The position numbers and the translations under genes are program-made. Under the pieces are notes generated by a model, which searched no databases, was not told the origin of the DNA, and was given only the letters and a program-made list of their open reading frames with translations. 40,389 bases of DNA from Verrucomicrobiota bacterium. GTDB taxonomy: Bacteria > Verrucomicrobiota > Verrucomicrobiia > Limisphaerales > UBA9464. Location of the stretch: the NCBI GenBank assembly GCA_947454005.1, contig CANGMH010000004.1, positions 1-40,389 on the forward strand. The letters run 5' to 3'. This document shows, in pieces, positions 1-8,127 of the stretch. Each line of letters begins with the position of its first letter. Position 1 is the first letter of the stretch.

Positions 1-2
1 CC

Positions 3-296
3 GGTGCCGCCGACGCCGGAGGCGGTGCGACGGGCGAGGCGAAGTCCACCACCCCGAAAGCCGCGGCGGTCAACACCAACGAGCTCGCGACGATCAAGGT
101 GACCTTCCGCGCGGTGAGCATCAACGAGTCGGCCAACAACCAGCTGATATACGCTTTGGAGCGCGAGCTCAAGGCCAGCCCTCTGTTCGATCCCAAGGAC
201 ACGCAGCTGTCCGGATCGATGGAGAAGGCGGAAGCGAACGCCCCGACGTTCTCTTTCCCGCTCAGCCTGAAATTGAAGCGTCCCATCAAGCTCTGA
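3..296 (+). CDS. C-terminal part of a pilus-assembly (Amuc_1101/PilM-PilN-like) protein, truncated by window edge
   Basis: Open frame runs in from the window start to TGA at 294-296 (…NELATIKVTFRAVSINESANNQLIYALERELKASPLFDPKDTQLSGSMEKAEANAPTFSFPLSLKLKRPIKL). It lies directly upstream of Amuc_1100/1099/1098-like genes. Identity inferred mostly from position. Confidence 0.6.
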   Translation, partial: GAADAGGGATGEAKSTTPKAAAVNTNELATIKVTFRAVSINESANNQLIYALERELKASPLFDPKDTQLSGSMEKAEANAPTFSFPLSLKLKRPIKL

Positions 297-297
297 T

Positions 298-1320
298 ATG
301 GCCTGGATCAAGCGAAATCTTCTGTTCGTGGTCGGCTTGGCGGTCTCCGTGGCGTTGCTCGGGGCCGGGGTCTTCTACCTCTTCACCACGATGGACGAGG
401 CCGAACGCGTCAGCGCCGAGCTCGACGCCAAGAACCAGCAGCTCGACGGCTTGGTGAAGCGCGAGCCGTATCCGAATTCCGAGAACATCGAGAAGGTCAA
501 GGAAGAGCAGAAACGGGTCGAGGCATTCAAGAAGGATGCCCGCGCACGCTTCGGCCAGGTCGTCCGACCTGAGTCCTTGGACAACGCCTCGTTCAAGTCC
601 CTCCTCGAGGCGACCATCGCCGGGTTGACGCGCCAGTCGGAGCGGATGGGAGTGAAGCTGCCCGAGAAGTATGACTTCACCTTCTCTGAGCAGCGGAAGA
701 ATCTCCAGCTGGCCACCAACACGCTCGTGCCTCTGGCCACGCAGCTGAACGATCTGGACAACATCTGCCGCGTGCTCTTCGACGCCAAGATCCATTCCTT
801 GGTGGCGTTGAAGCGGACCGGCGTGGCGTCGGGTGAAGCGGTCGGCAGCGCGGACCTCCTGACGAAGAAGGTCGGAACGAATGCGGTGGCCGGTGCGTCG
901 ATCTATCCGTACGAGATCTCGTTCCAGTGCTTCAGCACCGAGCTGGGCAACGTGCTCGCCGGGTTCCTGAACTCGCCTCAGGCCTATGTTCTGAAGACGA
1001 TCAATGTCGAGAGAGGCTCGACCTCGACGACACCAGATCCGAACGCGGCGGCTGCCGCCTCCGGGCCTGTCCCGGGCCGACCCGGCATGGACATGGCCAT
1101 GGCGCGGCGTTATGGTCTGGTCGGCGGCGGGAACCGCTACGGTCAACCCCAGCCGCAGGCCCCGGTCGCGGCACCGGCGCCGACACGCGCCGGAGAGACC
1201 GTGCTCGAAGAGAAGCCGCTCCGTGTGACCATCGGTCTCGAAGTGGTCAAGTTCGCGGTCGCTTCGGTCGCACCGGTGACCGAGGCCCCGGCCAAACCGA
1301 CCACTCCCTCCGCCCGCTGA
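298..1320 (+). CDS. Amuc_1100-family pilus-associated protein (single N-terminal TM, coiled coil, Pro/Ala-rich C-terminus)
   Basis: MAWIKRNLLFVVGLAVSVALLGAGVFYLF TM segment; EELxKE-type coiled coil; layout and gene order match the Akkermansia Amuc_1100 locus as I recall it. Confidence 0.75.
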   Translation: MAWIKRNLLFVVGLAVSVALLGAGVFYLFTTMDEAERVSAELDAKNQQLDGLVKREPYPNSENIEKVKEEQKRVEAFKKDARARFGQVVRPESLDNASFKSLLEATIAGLTRQSERMGVKLPEKYDFTFSEQRKNLQLATNTLVPLATQLNDLDNICRVLFDAKIHSLVALKRTGVASGEAVGSADLLTKKVGTNAVAGASIYPYEISFQCFSTELGNVLAGFLNSPQAYVLKTINVERGSTSTTPDPNAAAAASGPVPGRPGMDMAMARRYGLVGGGNRYGQPQPQAPVAAPAPTRAGETVLEEKPLRVTIGLEVVKFAVASVAPVTEAPAKPTTPSAR

Positions 1321-1323
1321 CAC

Positions 1324-2118
1324 ATGCAATTCCTCAAAAAGCATTACGAGAAGGTCGTCCTCGGTGTCGTCTTGCTCGCCGTCGCCGCGACGTCGCTGCT
1401 GCTCACGATGCGCGCCGGTGACGAACGGCAAAAGCTGGCGGAGCAGCTCCAGCAGAAGGTCGGAGGCAAACAGAAGCCCCTCAAGCCGGTCGAACTCGCC
1501 GGGAGCATCGCTTCGTTGGAGCGCCTCTCGAAGCCTTCGGTGGTCGCTCTTTCCGGTGAGCACAAGACCTTCAATCCGGGCACATGGATCCGCAAGGCCG
1601 ACTCCAGCATCGCACCGGTCGGTGACAAGGGCGGCCGCGGCGCCGATGGTCTCACACTGGAAAAAACGATCCCGCTCAATCTTTCGGTGACCTACGCATC
1701 GGTCGCCGGCACCGCCGAGCCCTACCGCTATCAGTTCATCGTGGTGCGGGACTACGAGAAGCAACCGGCCAAACGCCGTTCGACGACCATCTCGCTGACC
1801 GAGGGCACCAAGAACGATCTCTTCGTCCTCCGTGAGGTGCACGGCCCCAAGGATAATCCGACCGAGGTCGTGATCGAGGTGTTGTCCGGCAACGAACGCG
1901 TCACCTTGTCCAGGGACAAGGTCTACACCAAGGGGATGGATTTCGCCGCGGACCTCAGCTACGCCGCCGAGAACAAGAAGTTCACCGCGAAACGTGCTGA
2001 TGAATCCTTGGTGTTGTCCGGTGTGACGTACAAGATTGTTGCCATCCAAAAAGACGAGCTTGTAGTCTCCGCGCCCAATCAAGTCCGCACCACCATCAAG
2101 CTTTCCCCTGCGCCCTGA
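1324..2118 (+). CDS. Amuc_1099-like pilus/secretin accessory protein with N-terminal TM
   Basis: MQFLKKHYEKVVLGVVLLAVAATSLLL TM anchor; sits between the Amuc_1100-like gene and the secretin, as in Akkermansia. Confidence 0.65.
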   Translation: MQFLKKHYEKVVLGVVLLAVAATSLLLTMRAGDERQKLAEQLQQKVGGKQKPLKPVELAGSIASLERLSKPSVVALSGEHKTFNPGTWIRKADSSIAPVGDKGGRGADGLTLEKTIPLNLSVTYASVAGTAEPYRYQFIVVRDYEKQPAKRRSTTISLTEGTKNDLFVLREVHGPKDNPTEVVIEVLSGNERVTLSRDKVYTKGMDFAADLSYAAENKKFTAKRADESLVLSGVTYKIVAIQKDELVVSAPNQVRTTIKLSPAP

Positions 2119-2166
2119 CCAGAGCCCGACCCGTTACGCTTTCGAGTTCCAACCGAGAAGAACCCC

Positions 2167-4947
2167 ATGACCAAAGTGTCCAAACTCCTCCGCGTGTTCC
2201 TGCTGTGCGCCTGTGTCCAAGGCGCGTTGGGGCAGGCCCCGAGCCAGATTGCTGAAGAAGAAGCCATCCGGCGTCAGGAAAAAGCGATCCTGTTGCGCAG
2301 CACGCTTGAGGCAGCTCAGACGGCGCAGAAACAGAACGATCTCAAGACCGCCGCCAAGCTCTATGAAGATGCTTGGTCGTTGACCGAGGTGCTCGGGGCG
2401 AACGTGGAGGCCGAACGCCGCCAGACCGCGGCCGGGCTTTCCGGGGCCCGCCTCCAGTTGGCCATCGCCGCGCAACGCGCCGGCGATGCCCGCGAAGCGG
2501 ATACCCAGGTCACCCGCGCGCTGAAGGTCGATCCCAACAACACGGTTGCCAAGAGCTTCAAGAAGGACAACGACCGCCGTTTGGCGGACCTCCAAGGAAA
2601 GCTTCCCAGCGAAGCGGTCTTGGCCCGTGCCGCCGACCACAGCACCAATATGGTGAAGGTGGCCTCCTCGGTGCAGGACGGTGTCGTGCTGTACCAGATG
2701 AACAAGCTGGACGAGGCCGAAGAGGTCTTCCAGAAGGCGATCAAGCAACAACCTGAGAACCAGGCCGCCTATTACTACCTGAACCTGATCCGCGAGGCGA
2801 AGTTCACCCGTGCGGCCAAGAACAAGTCCCTGACCACCAAGGACCGGTTGGTCGAGGTCGAGCAAGCTTGGGAAACCCCCAAATCGAACCTCCCTGTGGC
2901 CAATCCTTGGGCCAAGACCAATCTGATCCACACCGGTGGTGGACGCCAGATCATCGCCAGCAAACTCGACCGGATCATCCTCAACGAGGTCAAGTTCGAC
3001 GGCCTTCCGTTGGCAGAGGTCGTCAAGTACCTCGAAGAGCAGGCCAAGGCCCGTGACCCCGAGAAGCGTGGCGTCAATTTCCTGATCAGCTCCAGCATCG
3101 ACGTCCCGACCCCGCAGGCGACCCAGCAGTTCGATGCGACGGGTCAACCTGTGGCAGCGGCTCCGGTCGAACCGCTCGATCTCAACAATGTCGTCATCCG
3201 CCTCAACCCTGGTCTGCACAACGTCCGGTTGGCCGACGCTTTGGACGCCGTGACCAAGGTCGCCGAGAAGCCGCTCAAGATCTCGATCGAAGATTACGCG
3301 GTGATCTTCACCCAACGCCTTCCGGAACCGGTCCAGTTGCACACTCGTGAGTTCCGCGTCAATCCCAACACCTTCATGCAAGGTCTTGAGAGCGTATCCG
3401 GTATCGATCTCGGGACGACCTTCCAGAGCACCAGTGGTGGCGGCAGCGGCGGTGGTGGTGGCGGCGGTGGCGGTGGCGCCCAGGGTGGCCAGGGCGGCGG
3501 CATCTTCAATGTTCCCCGCGTCGACGTCAGCTCCAGCAGCTCCACCGGTGGCGGTGGTGGTGGCGGCGGTGGACAAGGCGGACAAGGCGGACAAGGAATC
3601 ACCGGTGTCACGCGCACCAACCTGATGGCGAACGTCCAGGTGATGGTGCGGCAGTTCTTCGCTGCGGCGGGCGTCAACTTCCCGCAGACGGCGCTGCCGG
3701 GCGTCGGAGGTGCGGGTGGCGTGGGTGGTGGCGGCGGCTTCGGTGGCCAAGCCCAACAACAGCAGTTCGGTCTCAACGGGCAGGCTCAAGAGGTCGATGC
3801 CAAGGCGCTGTTCTTCAACGACCGCACGGGAATCTTGTTCGTCCGGGCCACACTGTCCGACCTCGATATCATCGAGAAGGCCATCCAGGCCTTGAACGTC
3901 GGTCCGGCCAACATCGAGATCGAGGCACGTTTCGCCGAGATCAGCCAGACTGACAGCAAGGCGCTCGGGTTCCAATGGTTCTTGGGCAACTTCCTGATGG
4001 GCGGGGGCAAGGTGGGTCTGTCCGGCGGTAGCGCACCGTCCTTCCAGGGCGCGCCCTCTGCGGCCAATCCGGACGGCGTCTTCCCTCAATACGGCCAGAT
4101 TCCGACCCAGGGCACGGACCAGAACGTCACCGCGGGTCTCCGCAATCTCGACGGCAACCAGACGGCCATCCCGACGGTTGCGACGCTCAGCGGCATCCTC
4201 ACCGATCCGCAGTTCCGCGCGGTCATCCAAGCCCTCGATCAGCGTGATGGTGTCGAGTTCCTCATCGCGCCGAAGTTGGTCACCCAGAGCGGCCGCCAGG
4301 CGCACATCTCGGTGAACGACGCCCGGACGGTCGTCGTGGGTGTCGGCCAGAACCAACAAGGTTCCGGTGGCGGCACCGGCAACACTGCGAACGGCGTCAA
4401 CGGCAACACCGGTGGCGGTGGCGCTGTGGCGACCGCGATCCAATACCAGACCACGGTGTTCCCGTTCGGTCCCACGCTGGATGTCGTCCCTTACGTGTCC
4501 TCCGATGAGTCGTCCATCCAGATGACCATCATCCCGAGCCTCACCGAATTCGTCGGTTACGATGATCCGGGTGGCTTCGTTCCGCAGGCTCAGTCGGTAG
4601 CCGGCAACACGGTCGGCACCTCTCTGAAAGCGGTCTTGCCGCTCCCTCGCATCCGGGTTCGCCAAGTCGTCACCAGCGCCACGGTCTGGGATGGCCAGAC
4701 GGTCGTCTTGGGTGGCTTGATCTCCGAGGACTCCAAAAAGTCGAGGGACAAAGTGCCGGTCTTGGGCGACATCCCGGTCTTGGGACGCCTCTTCCGCAGC
4801 GAGAACTCGCTGAACATCAAGAAGAACCTCGTGATCTTCGTGACTCCGACCATCCTCGACCCGTCGGGCCATCGCGTCAACGACCCGCGCAACCTCCCGT
4901 TCGATCCGAATTCGGTCCCGACTCCGGCAGCGACCATCGCCAAGTAA
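2167..4947 (+). CDS. Type II/IV secretin (GspD/PilQ superfamily, Amuc_1098-like) with N-terminal TPR region and Gly-rich inserts
   Basis: Signal peptide (LLRVFLLCACVQGALG), TPR-like N-terminus, and secretin signature VRQVVTSATVWDGQTVVLGGLISEDSKKSRDKVPVLGDIPVLGRLFRSENSLNIKKNLVIFVTPTIL. Confidence 0.93.
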   Translation: MTKVSKLLRVFLLCACVQGALGQAPSQIAEEEAIRRQEKAILLRSTLEAAQTAQKQNDLKTAAKLYEDAWSLTEVLGANVEAERRQTAAGLSGARLQLAIAAQRAGDAREADTQVTRALKVDPNNTVAKSFKKDNDRRLADLQGKLPSEAVLARAADHSTNMVKVASSVQDGVVLYQMNKLDEAEEVFQKAIKQQPENQAAYYYLNLIREAKFTRAAKNKSLTTKDRLVEVEQAWETPKSNLPVANPWAKTNLIHTGGGRQIIASKLDRIILNEVKFDGLPLAEVVKYLEEQAKARDPEKRGVNFLISSSIDVPTPQATQQFDATGQPVAAAPVEPLDLNNVVIRLNPGLHNVRLADALDAVTKVAEKPLKISIEDYAVIFTQRLPEPVQLHTREFRVNPNTFMQGLESVSGIDLGTTFQSTSGGGSGGGGGGGGGGAQGGQGGGIFNVPRVDVSSSSSTGGGGGGGGGQGGQGGQGITGVTRTNLMANVQVMVRQFFAAAGVNFPQTALPGVGGAGGVGGGGGFGGQAQQQQFGLNGQAQEVDAKALFFNDRTGILFVRATLSDLDIIEKAIQALNVGPANIEIEARFAEISQTDSKALGFQWFLGNFLMGGGKVGLSGGSAPSFQGAPSAANPDGVFPQYGQIPTQGTDQNVTAGLRNLDGNQTAIPTVATLSGILTDPQFRAVIQALDQRDGVEFLIAPKLVTQSGRQAHISVNDARTVVVGVGQNQQGSGGGTGNTANGVNGNTGGGGAVATAIQYQTTVFPFGPTLDVVPYVSSDESSIQMTIIPSLTEFVGYDDPGGFVPQAQSVAGNTVGTSLKAVLPLPRIRVRQVVTSATVWDGQTVVLGGLISEDSKKSRDKVPVLGDIPVLGRLFRSENSLNIKKNLVIFVTPTILDPSGHRVNDPRNLPFDPNSVPTPAATIAK
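3436..3477 (+). repeat. GGY-codon (poly-Gly) tract inside the secretin gene
   Basis: ggtggcggcagcggcggtggtggtggcggcggtggcggtggc encodes GGGSGGGGGGGGGG. Confidence 0.9.
3547..3597 (+). repeat. Second Gly tract followed by tandem 9-bp repeat GGACAAGGC x3 (last unit GGACAAGGA)
   Basis: Read directly: ggtggcggtggtggtggcggcggt then ggacaaggc ggacaaggc ggacaagga (3571-3597). Confidence 0.9.
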
Positions 4948-5035
4948 AGCCGACGCGCCAAGGGCAACGAAGTCCGCGGCGCACGAAGGGAACGCATGTT
5001 GACATCTGTGAACGGCCGTAACATCTAAGAAGCAT

Positions 5036-6541
5036 ATGCCGAGTCTGAGTTTCAACGCACCGGGACCACGCCTTGCGCGGGCCGGGATGGCTGCCGGCCT
5101 CGCGGTGCTTTCCGCATGGGTGGGGCTGGGTTCCACCGGTTTCGTCGACGATGGCGGCGAGTTTCTGCCTCTGGGCGTGCCTTCCGGCGACCAGACGAGT
5201 CCTGCCTTGGCGATCAACGCCGAGGGAGGCTACGTCGTCTGGCAAGAGAACAGCGGGGCCGCAGGAACATACACGATCCGGGCGCGCCGCCTCAACCGGG
5301 CGTTGACCGGATGGTACCGGTCGTTCGTGGTCAATTCCGCCGTGGAAGGCAGCCATGAAGAACCTCAGGTCGTGCAACTGGTCGATGGTGGAGCCGCATT
5401 CTTCTGGCGCGGCGGACCGGTCGGGAAACAGGGCATCTACGCTCGGTTCCTCCGGCCAGGCGGCGGCAACACCGCGAACTTCATCGGTGATGATCTTGAG
5501 ATCAACGCCGCTGGCCGCGGGCAGAACCAGAACATCAGCGCCACCGCCCTCAAGGATGGTAGCGTGCTGGTCACGTGGGCCAACTTCGGTGATGACGGCA
5601 GCGGCTTCGGTGTCTTCGCCCAACGTCTGTCAGCGACCGGCGAAAAGATTGGTGGTAAGTTCCAGGTCAATTCGACGACCAACTCCAACCAGCGTTCCCC
5701 GTCCGTGACAGCGATGCCCGACGGTGGTTTCACCATCGCTTGGGTCTCCGAGGGACAACGGAGCAACCCGTCCCGCGAGATTCTTTGCGATGTCTATGCA
5801 CGGGTTTTCGGAGCTTCCGCCAAGGCGAACACCGGTGAGATGCGTCTGAATCAAGGCCTGGATCTGGCGGCCACCCCGTCGGTGGCCGCGACCGCGGACG
5901 GCGGATTCGTCGCTGCTTGGGCTGAGCGTGACCACGACGTGGCCGCGAATGGTTGGGACATCATGGCCGGCTCGTTCAACCGTGACGGCGTGGCCATCAA
6001 ACCCAACGTCCGGCTCAACACCTATCTCAAATCCGACCAACTCGCGCCCCGATTGGCCGCGGTGAACGGTTCCGTGATGGCAACTTGGAGCAGCATGGGC
6101 CAAGACGGTTCTCGTGAAGGTGTCTTCGCCCGCAGCTTCGGTCCGACGTTGGAGTTGCTCGACGAAGAGTTCGGCGTGAACCAGACGACCATCAGCCAAC
6201 AAAAGGAGCCGGCGATCGCCGCGGACTCGACCGGCAGGGTGTTGTCAGTGTGGACATCGTTCAACTCGCTGGAAAGCGGGTTTGATCTGGTCGCCCGCAA
6301 ATTCGCCGCACCGGCATCGATTGCCAAGCTCTCCTGTGACATCGTCAAGACCGCTGACGGCGTGCGGTTGTCCTGGGCGACCGAGACCGGCCGCACCTAT
6401 CAGGTGCAGCGCTCGAGCAATGCCTCGAACTGGGACGGTGCCGACAAGACCGACCGCCTGGCGGCCGGATCTTCGGATTCCGTCACGTTCCCGATCAACA
6501 CCGCCAGTGGAACGTTCTTCCGCGTCGTCCGCCTTCCTTGA
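5036..6541 (+). CDS. Exported beta-propeller-like protein with FYRV-type C-terminal module
   Basis: Complete ORF. Seven internal copies of a [DN]G-x-hydrophobic-x-x-W motif (EGGYVVW, DGGAAFFW, DGSVLVTW, DGGFTIAW, DGGFVAAW, NGSVMATW, STGRVLSVW); C-terminus FFRVVRLP*. Confidence 0.8.
   Translation: MPSLSFNAPGPRLARAGMAAGLAVLSAWVGLGSTGFVDDGGEFLPLGVPSGDQTSPALAINAEGGYVVWQENSGAAGTYTIRARRLNRALTGWYRSFVVNSAVEGSHEEPQVVQLVDGGAAFFWRGGPVGKQGIYARFLRPGGGNTANFIGDDLEINAAGRGQNQNISATALKDGSVLVTWANFGDDGSGFGVFAQRLSATGEKIGGKFQVNSTTNSNQRSPSVTAMPDGGFTIAWVSEGQRSNPSREILCDVYARVFGASAKANTGEMRLNQGLDLAATPSVAATADGGFVAAWAERDHDVAANGWDIMAGSFNRDGVAIKPNVRLNTYLKSDQLAPRLAAVNGSVMATWSSMGQDGSREGVFARSFGPTLELLDEEFGVNQTTISQQKEPAIAADSTGRVLSVWTSFNSLESGFDLVARKFAAPASIAKLSCDIVKTADGVRLSWATETGRTYQVQRSSNASNWDGADKTDRLAAGSSDSVTFPINTASGTFFRVVRLP
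6398..6538 (+). other. C-terminal module, copy 1 (YQVQRSSNASNWDG…FFRVVRLP)
   Basis: Aligned by eye with three other proteins in the window. Confidence 0.75.
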
Positions 6542-6548
6542 TCAAGTT

Positions 6549-8099
6549 ATGTCGCGTCACATTTTTGCGCTGTTGGTCGCATCGTTGGTGCTCTTGGCAC
6601 CGAGACAAGCCAGCGCGTTCTCGTTGCTCGGGGCGCGTGCCTCTTGGATGACGGACGAAGTCGGTCTTGGAACAAAGTATCCTTCGGGTGTCGGTGGGCC
6701 GATGTTCTTGGGCGAGGCATATCGTTTCAACATGCCGGTCATCACATATGGCTATGACGCCTCGTTCCTCAGGTATTTCGGCGCGAACGGCGTCGCTGCT
6801 GTGGAATCAGCGATGAAAGTGCTCAACGACATCCCTGCGGCCGATTCGATGAGCTCGACGCTAGAAGAATTTCCGACGACGACACTCCGCCACAATGCGA
6901 CGGCAAGCGCGTTGTCCATCGTCGACCTCAAGACCTCGACACTCTCATTCATGTTGGAACAGCTCGGGGTTGCCGCTCCTGAGAACTATATCTGGTCGAT
7001 CCGGGCACATTGGACCGATCCGGGCCAACTTGATCACTTCTCGGTGTTCAACCCGAACTTCGACCCGGTCACGTTGCAGCAGTCCAGCTACGTTAACGGC
7101 TACCAGTTCACCTATCAAATCCTCCAAACCGACACGACCGAATGGAAGGCGGTCAATTTCCCGGTCGACCCCTTGGCTCCAGGCTTCACCACCGTCGCTA
7201 ATTTCGGTCAGGCGTTTGCATTTGTGGGAAGGGGGGGGTCTTTGGCAAGTGGCTTTGGTACCTATTTCCCAGCGCTCACACGTGAGGACATCGCCGCTTT
7301 CCGTTACATGCTGAGCACGACCAACTATGCGGTCGAATCCCTGCTGCCAGATGTCATAACCTCCACCGGTGGTGCTATCGGCGTGAGCGGTGGGACGAGT
7401 GTGGGCAGTGGAGGAACTGGTGGAGGGGCAACCGGTGGGAGTGCGGGTGGATTCGGCGAACCCTGGAGTCCTGTATTTTCTGTTTTCGCTGGTGGCTCGG
7501 GTAGCGCGAACCCGCCTTGGTCCGTTGTGACCGTCAGCACCAATGTGGCGACAAACGCGGTCGTCGTTACCCCGGTTACCACCGGTCTGCCTCGAGTAGT
7601 CAACGCCTTACGGCCCGGTGTCGGGAAGTACAAGTTCGTTCAAATCAGCTACGATTCCATTTTGGGCGCAGCGACCAGGCCGTATTTGGTGACTTGGCTC
7701 GATCGGTACGTGACCAACAACACGACGCGTGTCCAAGCAGTTGCGCGACAGGTGACTATTCCGGATGTGCTCTTTGCAGCAGGTGATCTCGGGGTTATCA
7801 ACCACATCCCTATTTTCACGCTTGTGACGGCTGATGGATACATCGACAACTCTGCTTTGAATCGGGTCGGGGGTGTCCAGGATGATGAATTGGCAGGTCC
7901 GGGCATCATCACACCCGGCAAGCAGATCACTTTCAGCAAACTTGGCCGTTACTATATCAACACCGAGGAGACCACTGAGGCGGACGGCTTCCTTTTCGGA
8001 GGATGGGGAACTTTCGACGGATCCACCAATGCGCCGGTGATTTATCCCAGTGGAGCTTCGCTGAAGGAGATCGAGAAACTGGTCCTCGGTGGGCGATGA
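6549..8099 (+). CDS. Exported Gly-rich protein of unknown function
   Basis: ATG at 6549 gives a clean signal peptide MSRHIFALLVASLVLLAPRQASA; Gly/Ser-rich segment TGGAIGVSGGTSVGSGGTGGGATGGSAGG. The track ORF starts upstream at 6282 but overlaps the previous gene. Confidence 0.75.
   Translation: MSRHIFALLVASLVLLAPRQASAFSLLGARASWMTDEVGLGTKYPSGVGGPMFLGEAYRFNMPVITYGYDASFLRYFGANGVAAVESAMKVLNDIPAADSMSSTLEEFPTTTLRHNATASALSIVDLKTSTLSFMLEQLGVAAPENYIWSIRAHWTDPGQLDHFSVFNPNFDPVTLQQSSYVNGYQFTYQILQTDTTEWKAVNFPVDPLAPGFTTVANFGQAFAFVGRGGSLASGFGTYFPALTREDIAAFRYMLSTTNYAVESLLPDVITSTGGAIGVSGGTSVGSGGTGGGATGGSAGGFGEPWSPVFSVFAGGSGSANPPWSVVTVSTNVATNAVVVTPVTTGLPRVVNALRPGVGKYKFVQISYDSILGAATRPYLVTWLDRYVTNNTTRVQAVARQVTIPDVLFAAGDLGVINHIPIFTLVTADGYIDNSALNRVGGVQDDELAGPGIITPGKQITFSKLGRYYINTEETTEADGFLFGGWGTFDGSTNAPVIYPSGASLKEIEKLVLGGR
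7231..7238 (+). repeat. Homopolymeric G8 tract within a coding sequence
   Basis: tttgtgggaaGGGGGGGGtctttgg; frame is open and plausible on both sides. Confidence 0.95.
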
Positions 8100-8127
8100 C
8101 CGTCAACTGCCGAACTAGTCCTAAGAC

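Noticed and set aside
286-2082. 598-aa minus-strand ORF antisense to the Amuc_1100/1099-like genes
   Set aside because: High-GC shadow ORF; composition rich in R/G/D/H/L with no recognisable domain, and well-supported genes lie on the + strand.
3294-3776. Minus-strand poly-proline ORF (PPPPPPPPP)
   Set aside because: Complement of the GGY poly-Gly tracts in the secretin.
4999-5027. TTGACA (4999-5004) as a sigma70-type promoter for the 5036 gene
   Set aside because: No good -10 hexamer at 16-18 bp spacing, and it would leave almost no 5' leader; insufficient support.
2134-5217. 1027-aa minus-strand ORF antisense to the secretin
   Set aside because: Shadow of the secretin reading frame; repeats such as ATATAATTTAAAATTGA are the antisense of the Gly tracts.
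6282-6548. Upstream part of the 605-aa ORF before the 6549 ATG
   Set aside because: Overlaps the end of the 5036-6541 gene in another frame; ATG 6549 starts a clean signal peptide.
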